Part shown: positions 8,627-16,503 of the stretch, in pieces
Numbering within the stretch: position 1 is the first letter of the stretch
How the letters are laid out: each line of letters begins with the position of its first letter
From: Bacteroidales bacterium
GTDB taxonomy: Bacteria; Bacteroidota; Bacteroidia; Bacteroidales; UBA7960
Assembly (NCBI GenBank): GCA_007129255.1
Contig: SKVW01000154.1
Location: 1-32,782, forward strand
DNA length: 32,782 nucleotides
Direction of reading: 5' to 3'
The notes under the pieces: generated by a model
Told to the model about the DNA's origin: nothing
Database searches by the model: none
The model's input: only the letters and a program-made list of their open reading frames with translations
Program-made: the position numbers and the translations under genes

Positions 8627-8669
8627 AAAAAAAGCCTGCCAGGGAAAAAAATCGCATAAGGCAGGCTTT
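8627..8669 (-). terminator. Intrinsic terminator between rpoZ and coaBC
   Basis: Bases 8631-8640 and 8660-8669 form a perfect 10-bp inverted repeat (AAAGCCTGCC), seven pairs of it GC-rich except one, with a 19-nt loop. In the minus-strand direction the second arm runs straight into seven T (8633-8627). On the plus strand only A residues follow, so the structure points at the bamD-rpoZ transcript. It begins 15 nt after the rpoZ stop codon and its T run ends 13 nt before the coaBC ATG. Confidence 0.8.
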
Positions 8670-8684
8670 AAAAAAGAGAAAATG

Positions 8685-9020
8685 CTATTTCTTTTTGTCA
8701 GTTTCCTGCTCAGGAATGCGGTAATAAATATTGCCATTAAGAAATTCGTTGATGGCAATAAGGCTAGGTTTTGGCAACTGTTCGTAATACCTGGCTATTT
8801 CAATCTGCTCGCGGTTTTCAAAAATCTCTTCCAAATTATCGGTGGAGCTGGCAAACTCTTCAAGCTTGCTATTAAGCTCTTCTTTCATTTCCAGACCAAT
8901 TTGGTTGGCACGCTTTCCAATTATAACAACAGCCTGGTAAATATTCCCGGTTTCCTTGTCAAATTGCCTTAAATCACGCGTTTCGGTGGTAATTTCGCTT
9001 TTTACTTTTTTATAATCCAT
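8685..9020 (-). CDS. rpoZ: RNA polymerase omega / Rpb6-family subunit
   Basis: This 111-residue protein matches the Bacteroidota form of the omega (Rpb6-like) subunit, which helps assembly and stability of RNA polymerase around the beta' subunit. The core is KETGNIYQAVVIIGKRANQIG at about 22-42, the conserved helix pair of the omega fold. An acidic middle (about 44-72) and a C-terminal PKPSLIAINEFLNGNIYYR segment follow. It starts with ATG 5 bp after the bamD stop, so the two are co-transcribed. A terminator follows. Confidence 0.85.
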   Translation of the reverse strand: MDYKKVKSEITTETRDLRQFDKETGNIYQAVVIIGKRANQIGLEMKEELNSKLEEFASSTDNLEEIFENREQIEIARYYEQLPKPSLIAINEFLNGNIYYRIPEQETDKKK

Positions 9021-9025
9021 GGGTT

Positions 9026-9862
9026 TTAATTTTTATCTGAAATTTCTTCTGTTGGCCTGAGTTCCTGAATGGTAGCAAGGGCTGCTTCTTTCATGCTTTT
9101 TGCCCTCGGCAGGTATTCGCTTTCAGGGTAGAAGCGCTCTAAACGACGATAAGCCTCTATCGCCTTTTCAAACCTTTCAACCTGCCTTGCCACAATGCTA
9201 CGTTCGGCAAAATCGAAATAGGAACGGACAATGTAAAACATGGCTTCTTCACGGAATTCCGTATCGGGAAAATCCTTGATCAGGGTTTCAAAACTGGTGG
9301 CAGCTGCCGTGTACTGACTCAAATCATAATAAAGCCTGGCGGTCCTGAATTGTTTTTTTTCCAGTTTTAAACGAAGCTCATCAATCAGTTGGTTCGCTTC
9401 CTCAACCCTTTCGCTATGAGGATACCGGTTAATATATGATTGGAGTTCCCGGATCGCCTCCCGGGTAGGGGTTTGGTCCAGACTCGGCCTTGGTGATAGC
9501 AAATATTGGCAATAAGCACTCAGGTATAAAAACTCTTCCGCATGCTCGCTGCGTGGAAAAGCATTGGCAAAAGATTTAAAATAATGGCTGGCAAGCAAAT
9601 AGTCGCCCTGCTTATAGTGCGACATGGCATAATAGTAATTGATGGTTTCTGCTTTGGCAGTACCCCGGTAAACCGGAATAATGTCCGTGAGCAAACCAAT
9701 GGTACGTCCATACTGCTCATCTTCATAATATTCAATGGCCTTTTCAAATTTAAGCTCATGGTCAGTGCTTTTCAGAAGACGCTGGTATTCTCCGCAGGCC
9801 GATACAACAACTACCAGGCTGAATATTAATAGAAGACGAAGGATTCCTTGTTTATTTAACAT
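9026..9862 (-). CDS. bamD: Outer membrane assembly lipoprotein BamD
   Basis: BamD is the essential TPR lipoprotein of the BAM complex that inserts beta-barrel proteins into the outer membrane. The 278-residue product has a lipoprotein signal peptide ending in VVVVSAC, so Cys23 should be lipidated. TPR-like helical repeats follow, for example AIEYYEDEQYGRTIGLL (43-59), YYAMSHYKQGDYLLASHYF (77-95) and YYDLSQYTAAATSFETLIKD, with the FP(R/D)(S/T)E turn motifs usual in BamD (FPRSEHAEEF, FPDTEFREEA, YPESEYLPRA). It is the first gene of a bamD-rpoZ unit. Confidence 0.92.
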   Translation of the reverse strand: MLNKQGILRLLLIFSLVVVVSACGEYQRLLKSTDHELKFEKAIEYYEDEQYGRTIGLLTDIIPVYRGTAKAETINYYYAMSHYKQGDYLLASHYFKSFANAFPRSEHAEEFLYLSAYCQYLLSPRPSLDQTPTREAIRELQSYINRYPHSERVEEANQLIDELRLKLEKKQFRTARLYYDLSQYTAAATSFETLIKDFPDTEFREEAMFYIVRSYFDFAERSIVARQVERFEKAIEAYRRLERFYPESEYLPRAKSMKEAALATIQELRPTEEISDKN

Positions 9863-9924
9863 TGATGGAAATTAGGCTTTTGTATTTACTTAACAAAGAA
9901 CGCAACTTTTGCCGAATCAGTTTG

Positions 9925-9932
9925 CAAAAGTA
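9925..9932 (-). promoter_or_regulatory. Putative bamD promoter, -7 element
   Basis: The minus-strand TACTTTTG matches TAnnTTTG and lies 62 bp upstream of the bamD ATG, within the 128-bp gap to the response regulator gene. No good -33 TTTG is seen at the expected spacing. Confidence 0.35.
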
Positions 9933-9990
9933 ACAATTTTTAACGTTTAATGTTAAAAAACAATGCTTTTAAGCAAATAGGGCCTGCCAA

Positions 9991-10752
9991 TTAAAAATCC
10001 AGGTGCTTCTTCAGCAATGAATACCCCGCCTTACTTACTGAAACCCGGCGATCATTTTTTAATATGGCAATGTATGCATCTTTTGAGTAAGGTTCAATTT
10101 TACGAATGGCATCCATCCGCACAATAAAAGAACGGTGTACCCTGAGAAAATGAACCGGATCAAGGTTGTCCTCGTAGAATGTAAGGGTTTTCTTTTTCAG
10201 GAATTCTTCTTTACCGGTGGAGATGAGTACATAGTCATCCTGAGCTTCCAAACAATACAAATCTTCTTCAGGAATGACCCGTAAACCCGAACCGGTTCTC
10301 ACAACAATACGCTTGAGAAATTCCGGGGAGTTATCTCTTTTTTCCAAAAATATTTTGATGGCTTCCTGACTGTTAACCCCTTCCCGGAGCTGACTTAATG
10401 CTTTTTCCAATGCCCGGTCAAAACGACCGGATGCGATGGGTTTTAAAAGGTAATCCAGGGTATTGTATTCAAAAGCTTTTATTGCAAATTCATCATATGC
10501 GGTGGTGAAAATAATCAATGGCATTTTCTTTTCACCTTCAAAGAGTTCCAGCATTTCAAATCCATCCACGCGGGGCATTCGGATATCCAGAAAGACCAGA
10601 TGGGGATCGTGGCGGTTGATCTGCCTGGCACCTTCCAGGCCATCTGCACATTCTGCCACCACCTCAAAATGCGGATGTTTTTCCAGAAAATGTTTGATCA
10701 GGTTCCTGGCCGGAACTTCATCTTCAACAATCACAACCTTGAATTTTTCCAT
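9991..10752 (-). CDS. LytTR-family response regulator
   Basis: The 253-residue regulator has an N-terminal receiver domain (about 5-120) with the acidic pair Glu10/Asp11, phospho-acceptor Asp56 (FLDIRMP), Thr84 and Lys104. Its C-terminal LytTR DNA-binding domain (about 150-253) includes the motif FLRVHRSFIVRMDAI. I use the ATG at 10752; the longer frame begins at a TTG six codons earlier and adds nothing conserved. It lies 58 bp downstream of the LytS-type kinase gene on the same strand, its probable partner. Such regulators bind DNA as dimers when phosphorylated; targets are unknown here. Confidence 0.93.
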   Translation of the reverse strand: MEKFKVVIVEDEVPARNLIKHFLEKHPHFEVVAECADGLEGARQINRHDPHLVFLDIRMPRVDGFEMLELFEGEKKMPLIIFTTAYDEFAIKAFEYNTLDYLLKPIASGRFDRALEKALSQLREGVNSQEAIKIFLEKRDNSPEFLKRIVVRTGSGLRVIPEEDLYCLEAQDDYVLISTGKEEFLKKKTLTFYEDNLDPVHFLRVHRSFIVRMDAIRKIEPYSKDAYIAILKNDRRVSVSKAGYSLLKKHLDF

Positions 10753-10810
10753 GTTTTCAGCGTTTTGCAAAACGGTAAACTATTTTACCTGTTAGGCGGC
10801 CATTATGCGT

Positions 10811-11875
10811 TTAGTCTTTTTTTTCAGCTTTTAACGGTATGGTTAAATTAGCAATAAAAACTTTGTCTTCTGCCCTTATCTGCAGCAGGTTTCCATTGCC
10901 GTATATCAGTCTCAAGCGGTTGCGTATATTTTCCAGGCCAATCCCTTCACCCTTGAACCTGGTGTAGCGGGGATCGAAAGTATTGGTCAGGCTTAAAACA
11001 AGGTTTTTATCCTTTCGAAAAGTTTTAAAAAATATGTTCACAGGCTGTTCGCTTTCCTGAACCCCATGCTTTATGGCATTTTCAAAAAGAGGCTGAAGGA
11101 TCATCACCGGTAATTCCTGCGCCAGGTCTTCGTTCTGGATGTTGAATTCAGGATAGAGTTTTTCCCCGAAGCGAACCGCCTCAATTTCCAGATATAATTT
11201 TATGGAAGCAATTTCATTTTTCAGGGTTGTCAGTTGCATGGCATCCTGCTTGAGGGCATATCGTAGAAAGTCGGATAACCTGATAATCATTTCCCTGGCT
11301 TTTTCAGGAGCGATGGTGGTAAGGCTGCTGATGGTATTGAGGCTGTTGTATATAAAATGCGGATTGAGCTGGTTCTTCAGGGCCTGTAATTCGGTTTGCT
11401 GCACCAGGTTTTTTAGCTGATGCTCTCTTTTTACTACCTCACGGGTAACCCTGATCAGGTGATAATTGTAAAAAAAGAAATGGACAATGATCCCCATCCC
11501 CAGGCCAAAAACGGCCCTGATAATCATTGTATCCCCCAAAAATGCCTTATAGGCTTCATTGACTGCAAAAAGGCTGTCCAGCAACTTGCGGGAGGCAAAA
11601 ACCCATATCAATACCAAAAATAGAAGTGCAAAAAAACTACCGGAGAACTGCCTCAGGGAAGTGGCAGAATGCGCCCCGGAAAAACGAATAACATACCAGA
11701 GAGACAACAAAATCATGAACAACAACACCTGAGAAACCAACGCATCAACAAGGATTATCACGGTTTCGAAGCCTCCCTGAATATACATTACCAGAAAATG
11801 CAATATGGTAAACAATCCGAACAAAACCAGGTAAAAAGAAATTATCCGGCGGTCGGCCAATAAAAAATTTCTCAT
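10811..11875 (-). CDS. LytS-type membrane sensor histidine kinase
   Basis: This 354-residue kinase has four or more predicted membrane segments in the first 145 residues. A short linker helix follows (REHQLKNLVQQTELQALKNQ). The His_kinase domain has the phospho-acceptor in QLNPHFIYNSLNTI. The ATP-binding domain has an N box (LQPLFENAIKHGV) and a G box (GEGIGLENIRNRL). No large periplasmic sensor domain is present, so the signal is probably sensed in the membrane or by a partner protein. The ATG at 11875 is preferred to the TTG one codon earlier. Together with the LytTR gene downstream and the LiaF-like gene upstream it forms a likely envelope-stress module. Confidence 0.92.
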   Translation of the reverse strand: MRNFLLADRRIISFYLVLFGLFTILHFLVMYIQGGFETVIILVDALVSQVLLFMILLSLWYVIRFSGAHSATSLRQFSGSFFALLFLVLIWVFASRKLLDSLFAVNEAYKAFLGDTMIIRAVFGLGMGIIVHFFFYNYHLIRVTREVVKREHQLKNLVQQTELQALKNQLNPHFIYNSLNTISSLTTIAPEKAREMIIRLSDFLRYALKQDAMQLTTLKNEIASIKLYLEIEAVRFGEKLYPEFNIQNEDLAQELPVMILQPLFENAIKHGVQESEQPVNIFFKTFRKDKNLVLSLTNTFDPRYTRFKGEGIGLENIRNRLRLIYGNGNLLQIRAEDKVFIANLTIPLKAEKKD

Positions 11876-11926
11876 CAAATGGGCTTTTTCAAGGAAAAAA
11901 AAGAATCCGGTTTTTCTGTAATCCGT

Positions 11927-11964
11927 AAAAAAGGGGAAACTTCCCTGTATCCGGAAATTTCCCC
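11927..11964 (-). terminator. Intrinsic terminator between the LiaF-like gene and the kinase
   Basis: On the minus strand GGGGAAATTTCC and GGAAGTTTCCCC form a 12-bp stem (one U-G wobble) with an 8-nt loop, followed directly by six T (11932-11927). Read on the plus strand the wobble becomes a C-A mismatch and no T run follows, so the direction is minus. It begins 10 bp after the stop of the LiaF-like gene and ends about 50 bp before the kinase start. Confidence 0.82.
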
Positions 11965-11973
11965 AATGGCAGT

Positions 11974-12684
11974 TTATGCAGGTTTTATTTCTCCTCCTCC
12001 AAACAACAGGGTTCCCCGGATCAACAATACCTTTTCGGGATCAGTGACCAGGTTGGGGTTGCTTTTGGCACGGGCATCCGAAAACCCGGCAAATAAAACC
12101 GTAGATTCGGTTTTAACGGTCCAGTCCTCCGGAACATAAAAGGTAAATCCGCCAAAAATGCAGGTTACATCCACCACATTTACCCCCCTGGCAAGGTCTG
12201 CATTCTTAAAAGAAAGTTCTGACCCCCCAAATATGCAGGTCACCTCTCCCCCTTTAAAGTTGCGGGAGTTGATGTTTTTGTTCCCTCCACTGAAGATATT
12301 CACCTCATCAATACTGTCCATGGCGTCGTCGGATTCAATCTTGTTAAAACGGCTTTTGGGGTATTTTTTTCGGGGCATAAGAATATAAATTCCCACGATC
12401 AGAAATACAATGGGGATGGCAACCTGAATGACCTCTCTTAGACCCACCCCAAAAATATTCTGGGATAAAAATACCGCACCGATCACAAACAAGATCAGTC
12501 CTGTGGATTTGTTCTTTTCGGTCAACATCAGCACCACCCCAAGAATAATCAGGATCATCTGCCAGGAAAAAACGTAAAAAGGGAGGGTAAAAGGCAAAAC
12601 GCCAAGCCAGCGCATCAGCAGAATGGCTCCAATGGTGATCAGGATCAAGCCGGCCAGTACCCGCCGGGAACTATTTGTTTTCAT
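11974..12684 (-). CDS. LiaF-like membrane protein (DUF5668 / cell-wall-active antibiotic response type)
   Basis: This 236-residue protein has four hydrophobic segments in the first ~102 residues (about 9-29, 38-54, 61-78, 86-102), as in DUF5668. A soluble C-terminal domain of the LiaF/DUF2154 type follows. That domain shows periodic F-G turns: NIFSGG (129-134), CIFGGS (150-155), CIFGGF (175-180), VLFAGF (196-201) and LLFGGG (226-231), the pattern of a small right-handed beta-solenoid. In Firmicutes LiaF restrains the LiaS kinase. Here the downstream partners are LytS and LytTR types, so a similar regulatory role is inferred, not shown. Confidence 0.8.
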   Translation of the reverse strand: MKTNSSRRVLAGLILITIGAILLMRWLGVLPFTLPFYVFSWQMILIILGVVLMLTEKNKSTGLILFVIGAVFLSQNIFGVGLREVIQVAIPIVFLIVGIYILMPRKKYPKSRFNKIESDDAMDSIDEVNIFSGGNKNINSRNFKGGEVTCIFGGSELSFKNADLARGVNVVDVTCIFGGFTFYVPEDWTVKTESTVLFAGFSDARAKSNPNLVTDPEKVLLIRGTLLFGGGEIKPA

Positions 12685-12713
12685 GGTTTAAGTATTTAAG
12701 TGAATAACTGTGA

Positions 12714-12744
12714 CAAAAATAGGATGAAGGGGATATTCCATCAA
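12714..12744 (-). promoter_or_regulatory. Putative promoter of the LiaF-like gene
   Basis: On the minus strand TTG (12744-12742), a 20-nt spacer and TATTTTTG (12721-12714) match the Bacteroidetes -33/-7 promoter. The leader to the ATG at 12684 would be about 20-25 nt. This is the best full promoter match in the window. Confidence 0.5.
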
Positions 12745-12791
12745 TCCTCTGTCGGTAAATGACACTATTGGGTCGGTGAAAGCCTTTTTAA

Positions 12792-13196
12792 TTAAATATT
12801 TTCATGATCCTCCAGGTCACTGATATGGATGTTCAGGGCTTTAACGCTAATGTTGATCTCCCAGATGCTGATGGCAAGGCTCAGGATCAGAAGAATCAGG
12901 GCTATTCCAAAAATGATCTCTGCCACCAAAATATAGCCGATGTAAATCAAAAACATACAGGCTACGCACAAAAGCAAGCTTGCCAGGCCATATATCTGCA
13001 TGCTCCGCGTCAGGTTAATGCGGCGCTTCAGATTGGCAATCTGTCCCTTGAGCAGCCTGCTGGGATTTTCCTTATGTCGGTCGTGCAGGTTTCTGACCAA
13101 TCCCGCCATGGTAAGGAAACGGTTGGTATAAGCCAGCAGCAGCAGGGAAATAGCTGAAAACAATAAAGCCGGCGTAGTGAGGGTGAGGCTTTCCAT
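12792..13196 (-). CDS. DUF2721 family membrane protein
   Basis: The 134-residue protein has a family-typical N-terminal segment, TPALLFSAISLLLLAYTNRFL (8-28), then a basic cytoplasmic stretch (about 33-62) and two further membrane helices (about 68-90 and 93-113). This is the DUF2721 pattern; its function is unknown. It begins 9 bp after the stop of the outer-membrane barrel gene upstream, so the pair is probably one transcript. Confidence 0.8.
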   Translation of the reverse strand: MESLTLTTPALLFSAISLLLLAYTNRFLTMAGLVRNLHDRHKENPSRLLKGQIANLKRRINLTRSMQIYGLASLLLCVACMFLIYIGYILVAEIIFGIALILLILSLAISIWEINISVKALNIHISDLEDHENI

Positions 13197-13205
13197 GGTT
13201 CGGGC

Positions 13206-13844
13206 TTAAAAAAGGATGGACAACCCTATTGAAGGAAATGAAGGGGCTGCGACAAAGTCAAAATTAAAATTCCTTCGTTTATTGTCGTCATTAAAATAAC
13301 GGGTATCCCAATCAAGGGAGAGCCCGGCAAAATTGAGTTCCATTGCCACAACAGGTGAAATATAATAAGCAAGACCCATGCGGCCCCCGAAGCCTAAAAT
13401 AAAACGGTTATCCTCATCAGTAATCGTGGTACCCCCAATTGTTTCCTCATCCTTATATTTTCCAAAACCTATCTCTGCAAAACCTCCTCCGTAAACATAA
13501 AGATCCCCGGCAACATTAAGATAATACCTGGCAAAGGGTGAAAAGAAATACAATGGCCGGCTTTGTCTCTCCTCCCAATTATTGCCGGTTGATTTTGCAA
13601 TGGAATTGGAAAAACCAACCGATGCCCCTACCAGAAAATTTTCATCAAGGAAAAACCCGGCAGTAGGACCGAAACGGTAAGAAGTGAAGGTGGGCCCATC
13701 TGTTGTGGTGTTTCCGGATATATTTTTACTGCCGGAAACAGAGAACTGCAAATTCCCTGAAACATAAAAATTACCTTCTGCAGGCTGGGCAATCAGCGCA
13801 ATTGGCAGTAAAGCCAATAAAAAAAGAATGGAAGTTTTTTTCAT
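13206..13844 (-). CDS. Outer-membrane beta-barrel protein (porin-like)
   Basis: The 212-residue product has a signal peptide (MKKTSILFLLALLPIALIAQ). Alternating hydrophobic/aromatic strands follow, such as YRFGPTAGFFLDENFLVGASVGF (about 56-78), FFSPFARYYLNVAGDLYVYGGGFAEIGFG and FILGFGGRMGLAYYISPVVAMEL. It ends in Phe (GLSILF), the usual BAM recognition signal. The length fits an eight-stranded barrel. No ligand or enzymatic role can be assigned. It is the first gene of a two-gene unit with the DUF2721 protein, divergent from the TonB-dependent receptor. Confidence 0.8.
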   Translation of the reverse strand: MKKTSILFLLALLPIALIAQPAEGNFYVSGNLQFSVSGSKNISGNTTTDGPTFTSYRFGPTAGFFLDENFLVGASVGFSNSIAKSTGNNWEERQSRPLYFFSPFARYYLNVAGDLYVYGGGFAEIGFGKYKDEETIGGTTITDEDNRFILGFGGRMGLAYYISPVVAMELNFAGLSLDWDTRYFNDDNKRRNFNFDFVAAPSFPSIGLSILF

Positions 13845-13878
13845 GACAGTTAATTTTTGTTTAAAAAAATGAATTTCG

Positions 13879-13886
13879 CAAATATA
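13879..13886 (-). promoter_or_regulatory. Putative promoter of the outer-membrane barrel gene, -7 element
   Basis: The minus-strand TATATTTG matches TAnnTTTG and lies 34 bp upstream of the ATG at 13844. It is within the 226-bp divergent gap before the TonB-dependent receptor. The -33 region is AT-rich with no clear TTTG. No convincing plus-strand promoter for the receptor was found in the same gap. Confidence 0.4.
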
Positions 13887-14070
13887 TATTTTTTGAGATT
13901 AACCATTCCTGAAAAAGGTAAAGTCATTTATCAGCGAGATGAACAATTCCGAAATGTGATTTTTTTATATTTAAAAAAATCTAATAAACATATTGTATTC
14001 CGGATTGTTAGTATGAAAAAATATGATCACTACACATTTTAAGCAAATGGCGCCCGAATAATAATCATTA

Positions 14071-16473
14071 ATGAAAGCAATTAACCCCATCATTCGTATT
14101 TCCTTACTGCTTAGCATGCTCCTTGCTCCGTTCCTGGTTTTATCCCAACAGGGAACCATCAAAGGCCGTGTTTTTAACGAAGAAAACAATGAGCCCCTCC
14201 CCTTCACCAACCTGATCCTTTATGAAACCAACATTGGCAGTACTACCGATCTGGATGGGAATTTTACTTTCACGGGTGTAAAGCCCGGGTTTGTGCGTTT
14301 AAAGGTTTCAGCCGTGGGCTTTGAAACCCGCATTACCGATGAATTCCTGGTGACCAACACCCGCATCGCCAATATTGATATTGGTTTGAGAGAAAAGCAA
14401 ATTGAACTGGATGCTGTGGATGTGCGGGCCTCCCAGTTTGAGCGCCGGGATGAAAGCCCGGTATCATTGCGCCGTATCGGGGTGAAAGAGATTGAACGCT
14501 CACCAGGAAGTAACCGGGATATTTCAAGGGTCATACAGTCGCTTCCCGGCGTGGCCTTTACACCGGCTTTCCGCAATGATGTCATCATTCGCGGCGGTGG
14601 TCCAAGCGAAAACCGTTTTTTTCTCGACGGGATGGAAATTCCGAACCTGAATCATTTTGCCACCCAGGGAGCCAGCGGTGGTCCGGTAGGCATTATCAAT
14701 GTGGATTTTATCCGGGAGGTGGAAATGTATTCCGGGGCCTTCCCTGCCAATCGGGGAAATGCCCTGAGTTCGGTTTTCGAGTTCAGGCAAATTACCGGTA
14801 GCCGGGATCGCTTTAACTTCAGAACCACCCTTGGAGCCAGTGACTTTGCCTTTACCATGGACGGGCCTGTAACCTCCAATACCTCCCTGATCTTTTCTGC
14901 CAGAAGGTCTTATCTGCAATTTATCTTCTCTGTCATCGGATTGCCGTTTTTGCCCATTTACAACGATTTTCAATTCAAAAGCAACACCAAAATCGGGGAT
15001 AATTCCGAGTTGAATATCATTGGGATCGGGGCCATCGATCAATTTGACCTGAACCTTTCGGCTAATGAAACTGAAGAACAAAGATTTATTCTGGATTACC
15101 TCCCTGTTAACGAGCAATGGAACTATGCCATTGGAGGAGTTTACCGCCGCTTTCGCAGCAACGGTTCCGATTTGCTGGTACTGAGCCGGAATATGCTGCG
15201 AAACACAGCCTTTAAATATCCTGGCAATGATGAATCCCTGGATCGGTCATTGGATTATCTTTCTGACGAGATCGAAAACAAGTTCAGGGCCGAACGCAAT
15301 ACCCGCCTCGGAGACTACCGCATCAACTTCGGCTTTGGTGTAGAATATGCAAGATTCAACAGCAGCACTTACCAGGAAGTTTTTATCATGAACCAACCCG
15401 CATTTATTGACTATGAATCTTCTCTGGATCTTTTTAAATGGAGCACTTTTGGTCAGGTAACCCGAAGATTTTTCAACGAACGCCTGTCCTTGTCATTTGG
15501 TGCCAGGGCCGATGCAAACAGTTACTCATCGGAGATGTCGAATATGCTTGATCAGTTCTCCCCAAGGTTTTCAGCATCCTATCAGCTGCAAAGGGATCTT
15601 TACCTCAACTTTAACACAGGACGGTACTTCCAGCTGCCGGCGTATACTACCCTGGGATTTAGAAACAATGAGGGACAGTTGGTCAACAGGGTCAACGGCT
15701 TGAAATACATTTCCGTAAACCATTATGTCAGCGGCATAGAATGGATGCCTCGCCGAAGCAGCAAAATTTCCCTGGAAGGGTTTTTCAAGCAATATGGAAA
15801 TTACCCATTCAGTGTTCAGGATTCGGTTGTCATAGGCAGCCGGTCTGCTGATTTTGGAGTTTTTGGAAGCGAGGAAGTGGTTCCCGTCGGAACAGGACGT
15901 GCCTTTGGGACAGAACTCTATTACCGGGAGGAAAACTTTCGCAAATTCAACATTACACTGTCCTACACTTTTGTTCGCAGCGAATTTGAGGATATTCAGG
16001 GGGAGTTTGCCCCTTCGGCATGGGATAATCGCCACATTGCCATCCTCACCGTATTAAGACCTTTGCCACGTAACTGGGAAGTGGGCTTTAAATGGCGGTT
16101 TTCAGGGGGTGCCCCCTACACCCCCTACGACCTTGAGTTGTCAAGCATAAGGCAGGCATGGGATGCCCAGAATATGGCCTATTTGGATTTCAACAGGTTC
16201 AACTCCATGAGGCTTTCCTCTTTTCATCAGCTTGACCTGCGCATCGACAGACAATTTTTCCTGGAGAGATGGTCGCTGATGGTTTACCTGGATGTGCAAA
16301 ACGTTTACAACTTTAAATCAGATGCCCCGGATAATATTGTCCGTAAAGAGGATGAATCCGGCAACCCCATTACATTTGTCGATGATGACGGGATAGAGCG
16401 CTATGAGTTAAAAAGGCTAAGAAATCGTCTGGGATCCGTTTTGCCAACCATTGGCATCATGCTGGAATTTTGA
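14071..16473 (+). CDS. TonB-dependent outer-membrane receptor with carboxypeptidase-regulatory-like N-terminus
   Basis: The 800-residue protein should import a ligand across the outer membrane using TonB energy. A signal peptide (about 1-26) precedes a CarboxypepD_reg-like domain (about 28-110: GTIKGRVFNEENNEPLPF, STTDLDGNFTFTGVKPG). A plug domain follows (about 125-240: SRVIQSLPGVAF, NDVIIRGGGPSENRFFLDGMEIP). The rest is a long barrel ending in Phe (GIMLEF). There is no SusD-like partner gene, so this is not a typical glycan-uptake SusCD pair. The substrate is unknown. The next gene, 30 bp on, encodes a secreted DUF2271-like protein, perhaps functionally linked. Confidence 0.92.
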   Translation: MKAINPIIRISLLLSMLLAPFLVLSQQGTIKGRVFNEENNEPLPFTNLILYETNIGSTTDLDGNFTFTGVKPGFVRLKVSAVGFETRITDEFLVTNTRIANIDIGLREKQIELDAVDVRASQFERRDESPVSLRRIGVKEIERSPGSNRDISRVIQSLPGVAFTPAFRNDVIIRGGGPSENRFFLDGMEIPNLNHFATQGASGGPVGIINVDFIREVEMYSGAFPANRGNALSSVFEFRQITGSRDRFNFRTTLGASDFAFTMDGPVTSNTSLIFSARRSYLQFIFSVIGLPFLPIYNDFQFKSNTKIGDNSELNIIGIGAIDQFDLNLSANETEEQRFILDYLPVNEQWNYAIGGVYRRFRSNGSDLLVLSRNMLRNTAFKYPGNDESLDRSLDYLSDEIENKFRAERNTRLGDYRINFGFGVEYARFNSSTYQEVFIMNQPAFIDYESSLDLFKWSTFGQVTRRFFNERLSLSFGARADANSYSSEMSNMLDQFSPRFSASYQLQRDLYLNFNTGRYFQLPAYTTLGFRNNEGQLVNRVNGLKYISVNHYVSGIEWMPRRSSKISLEGFFKQYGNYPFSVQDSVVIGSRSADFGVFGSEEVVPVGTGRAFGTELYYREENFRKFNITLSYTFVRSEFEDIQGEFAPSAWDNRHIAILTVLRPLPRNWEVGFKWRFSGGAPYTPYDLELSSIRQAWDAQNMAYLDFNRFNSMRLSSFHQLDLRIDRQFFLERWSLMVYLDVQNVYNFKSDAPDNIVRKEDESGNPITFVDDDGIERYELKRLRNRLGSVLPTIGIMLEF

Positions 16474-16503
16474 TTAATTTCGTTTTTATAACCTTCAATG
16501 ATC

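Noticed and set aside
14524-15117. 197-codon minus-strand ORF opposite the TonB-dependent receptor
   Set aside because: It lies wholly inside a well-supported receptor gene and its product has no domain-like pattern; antisense shadow.
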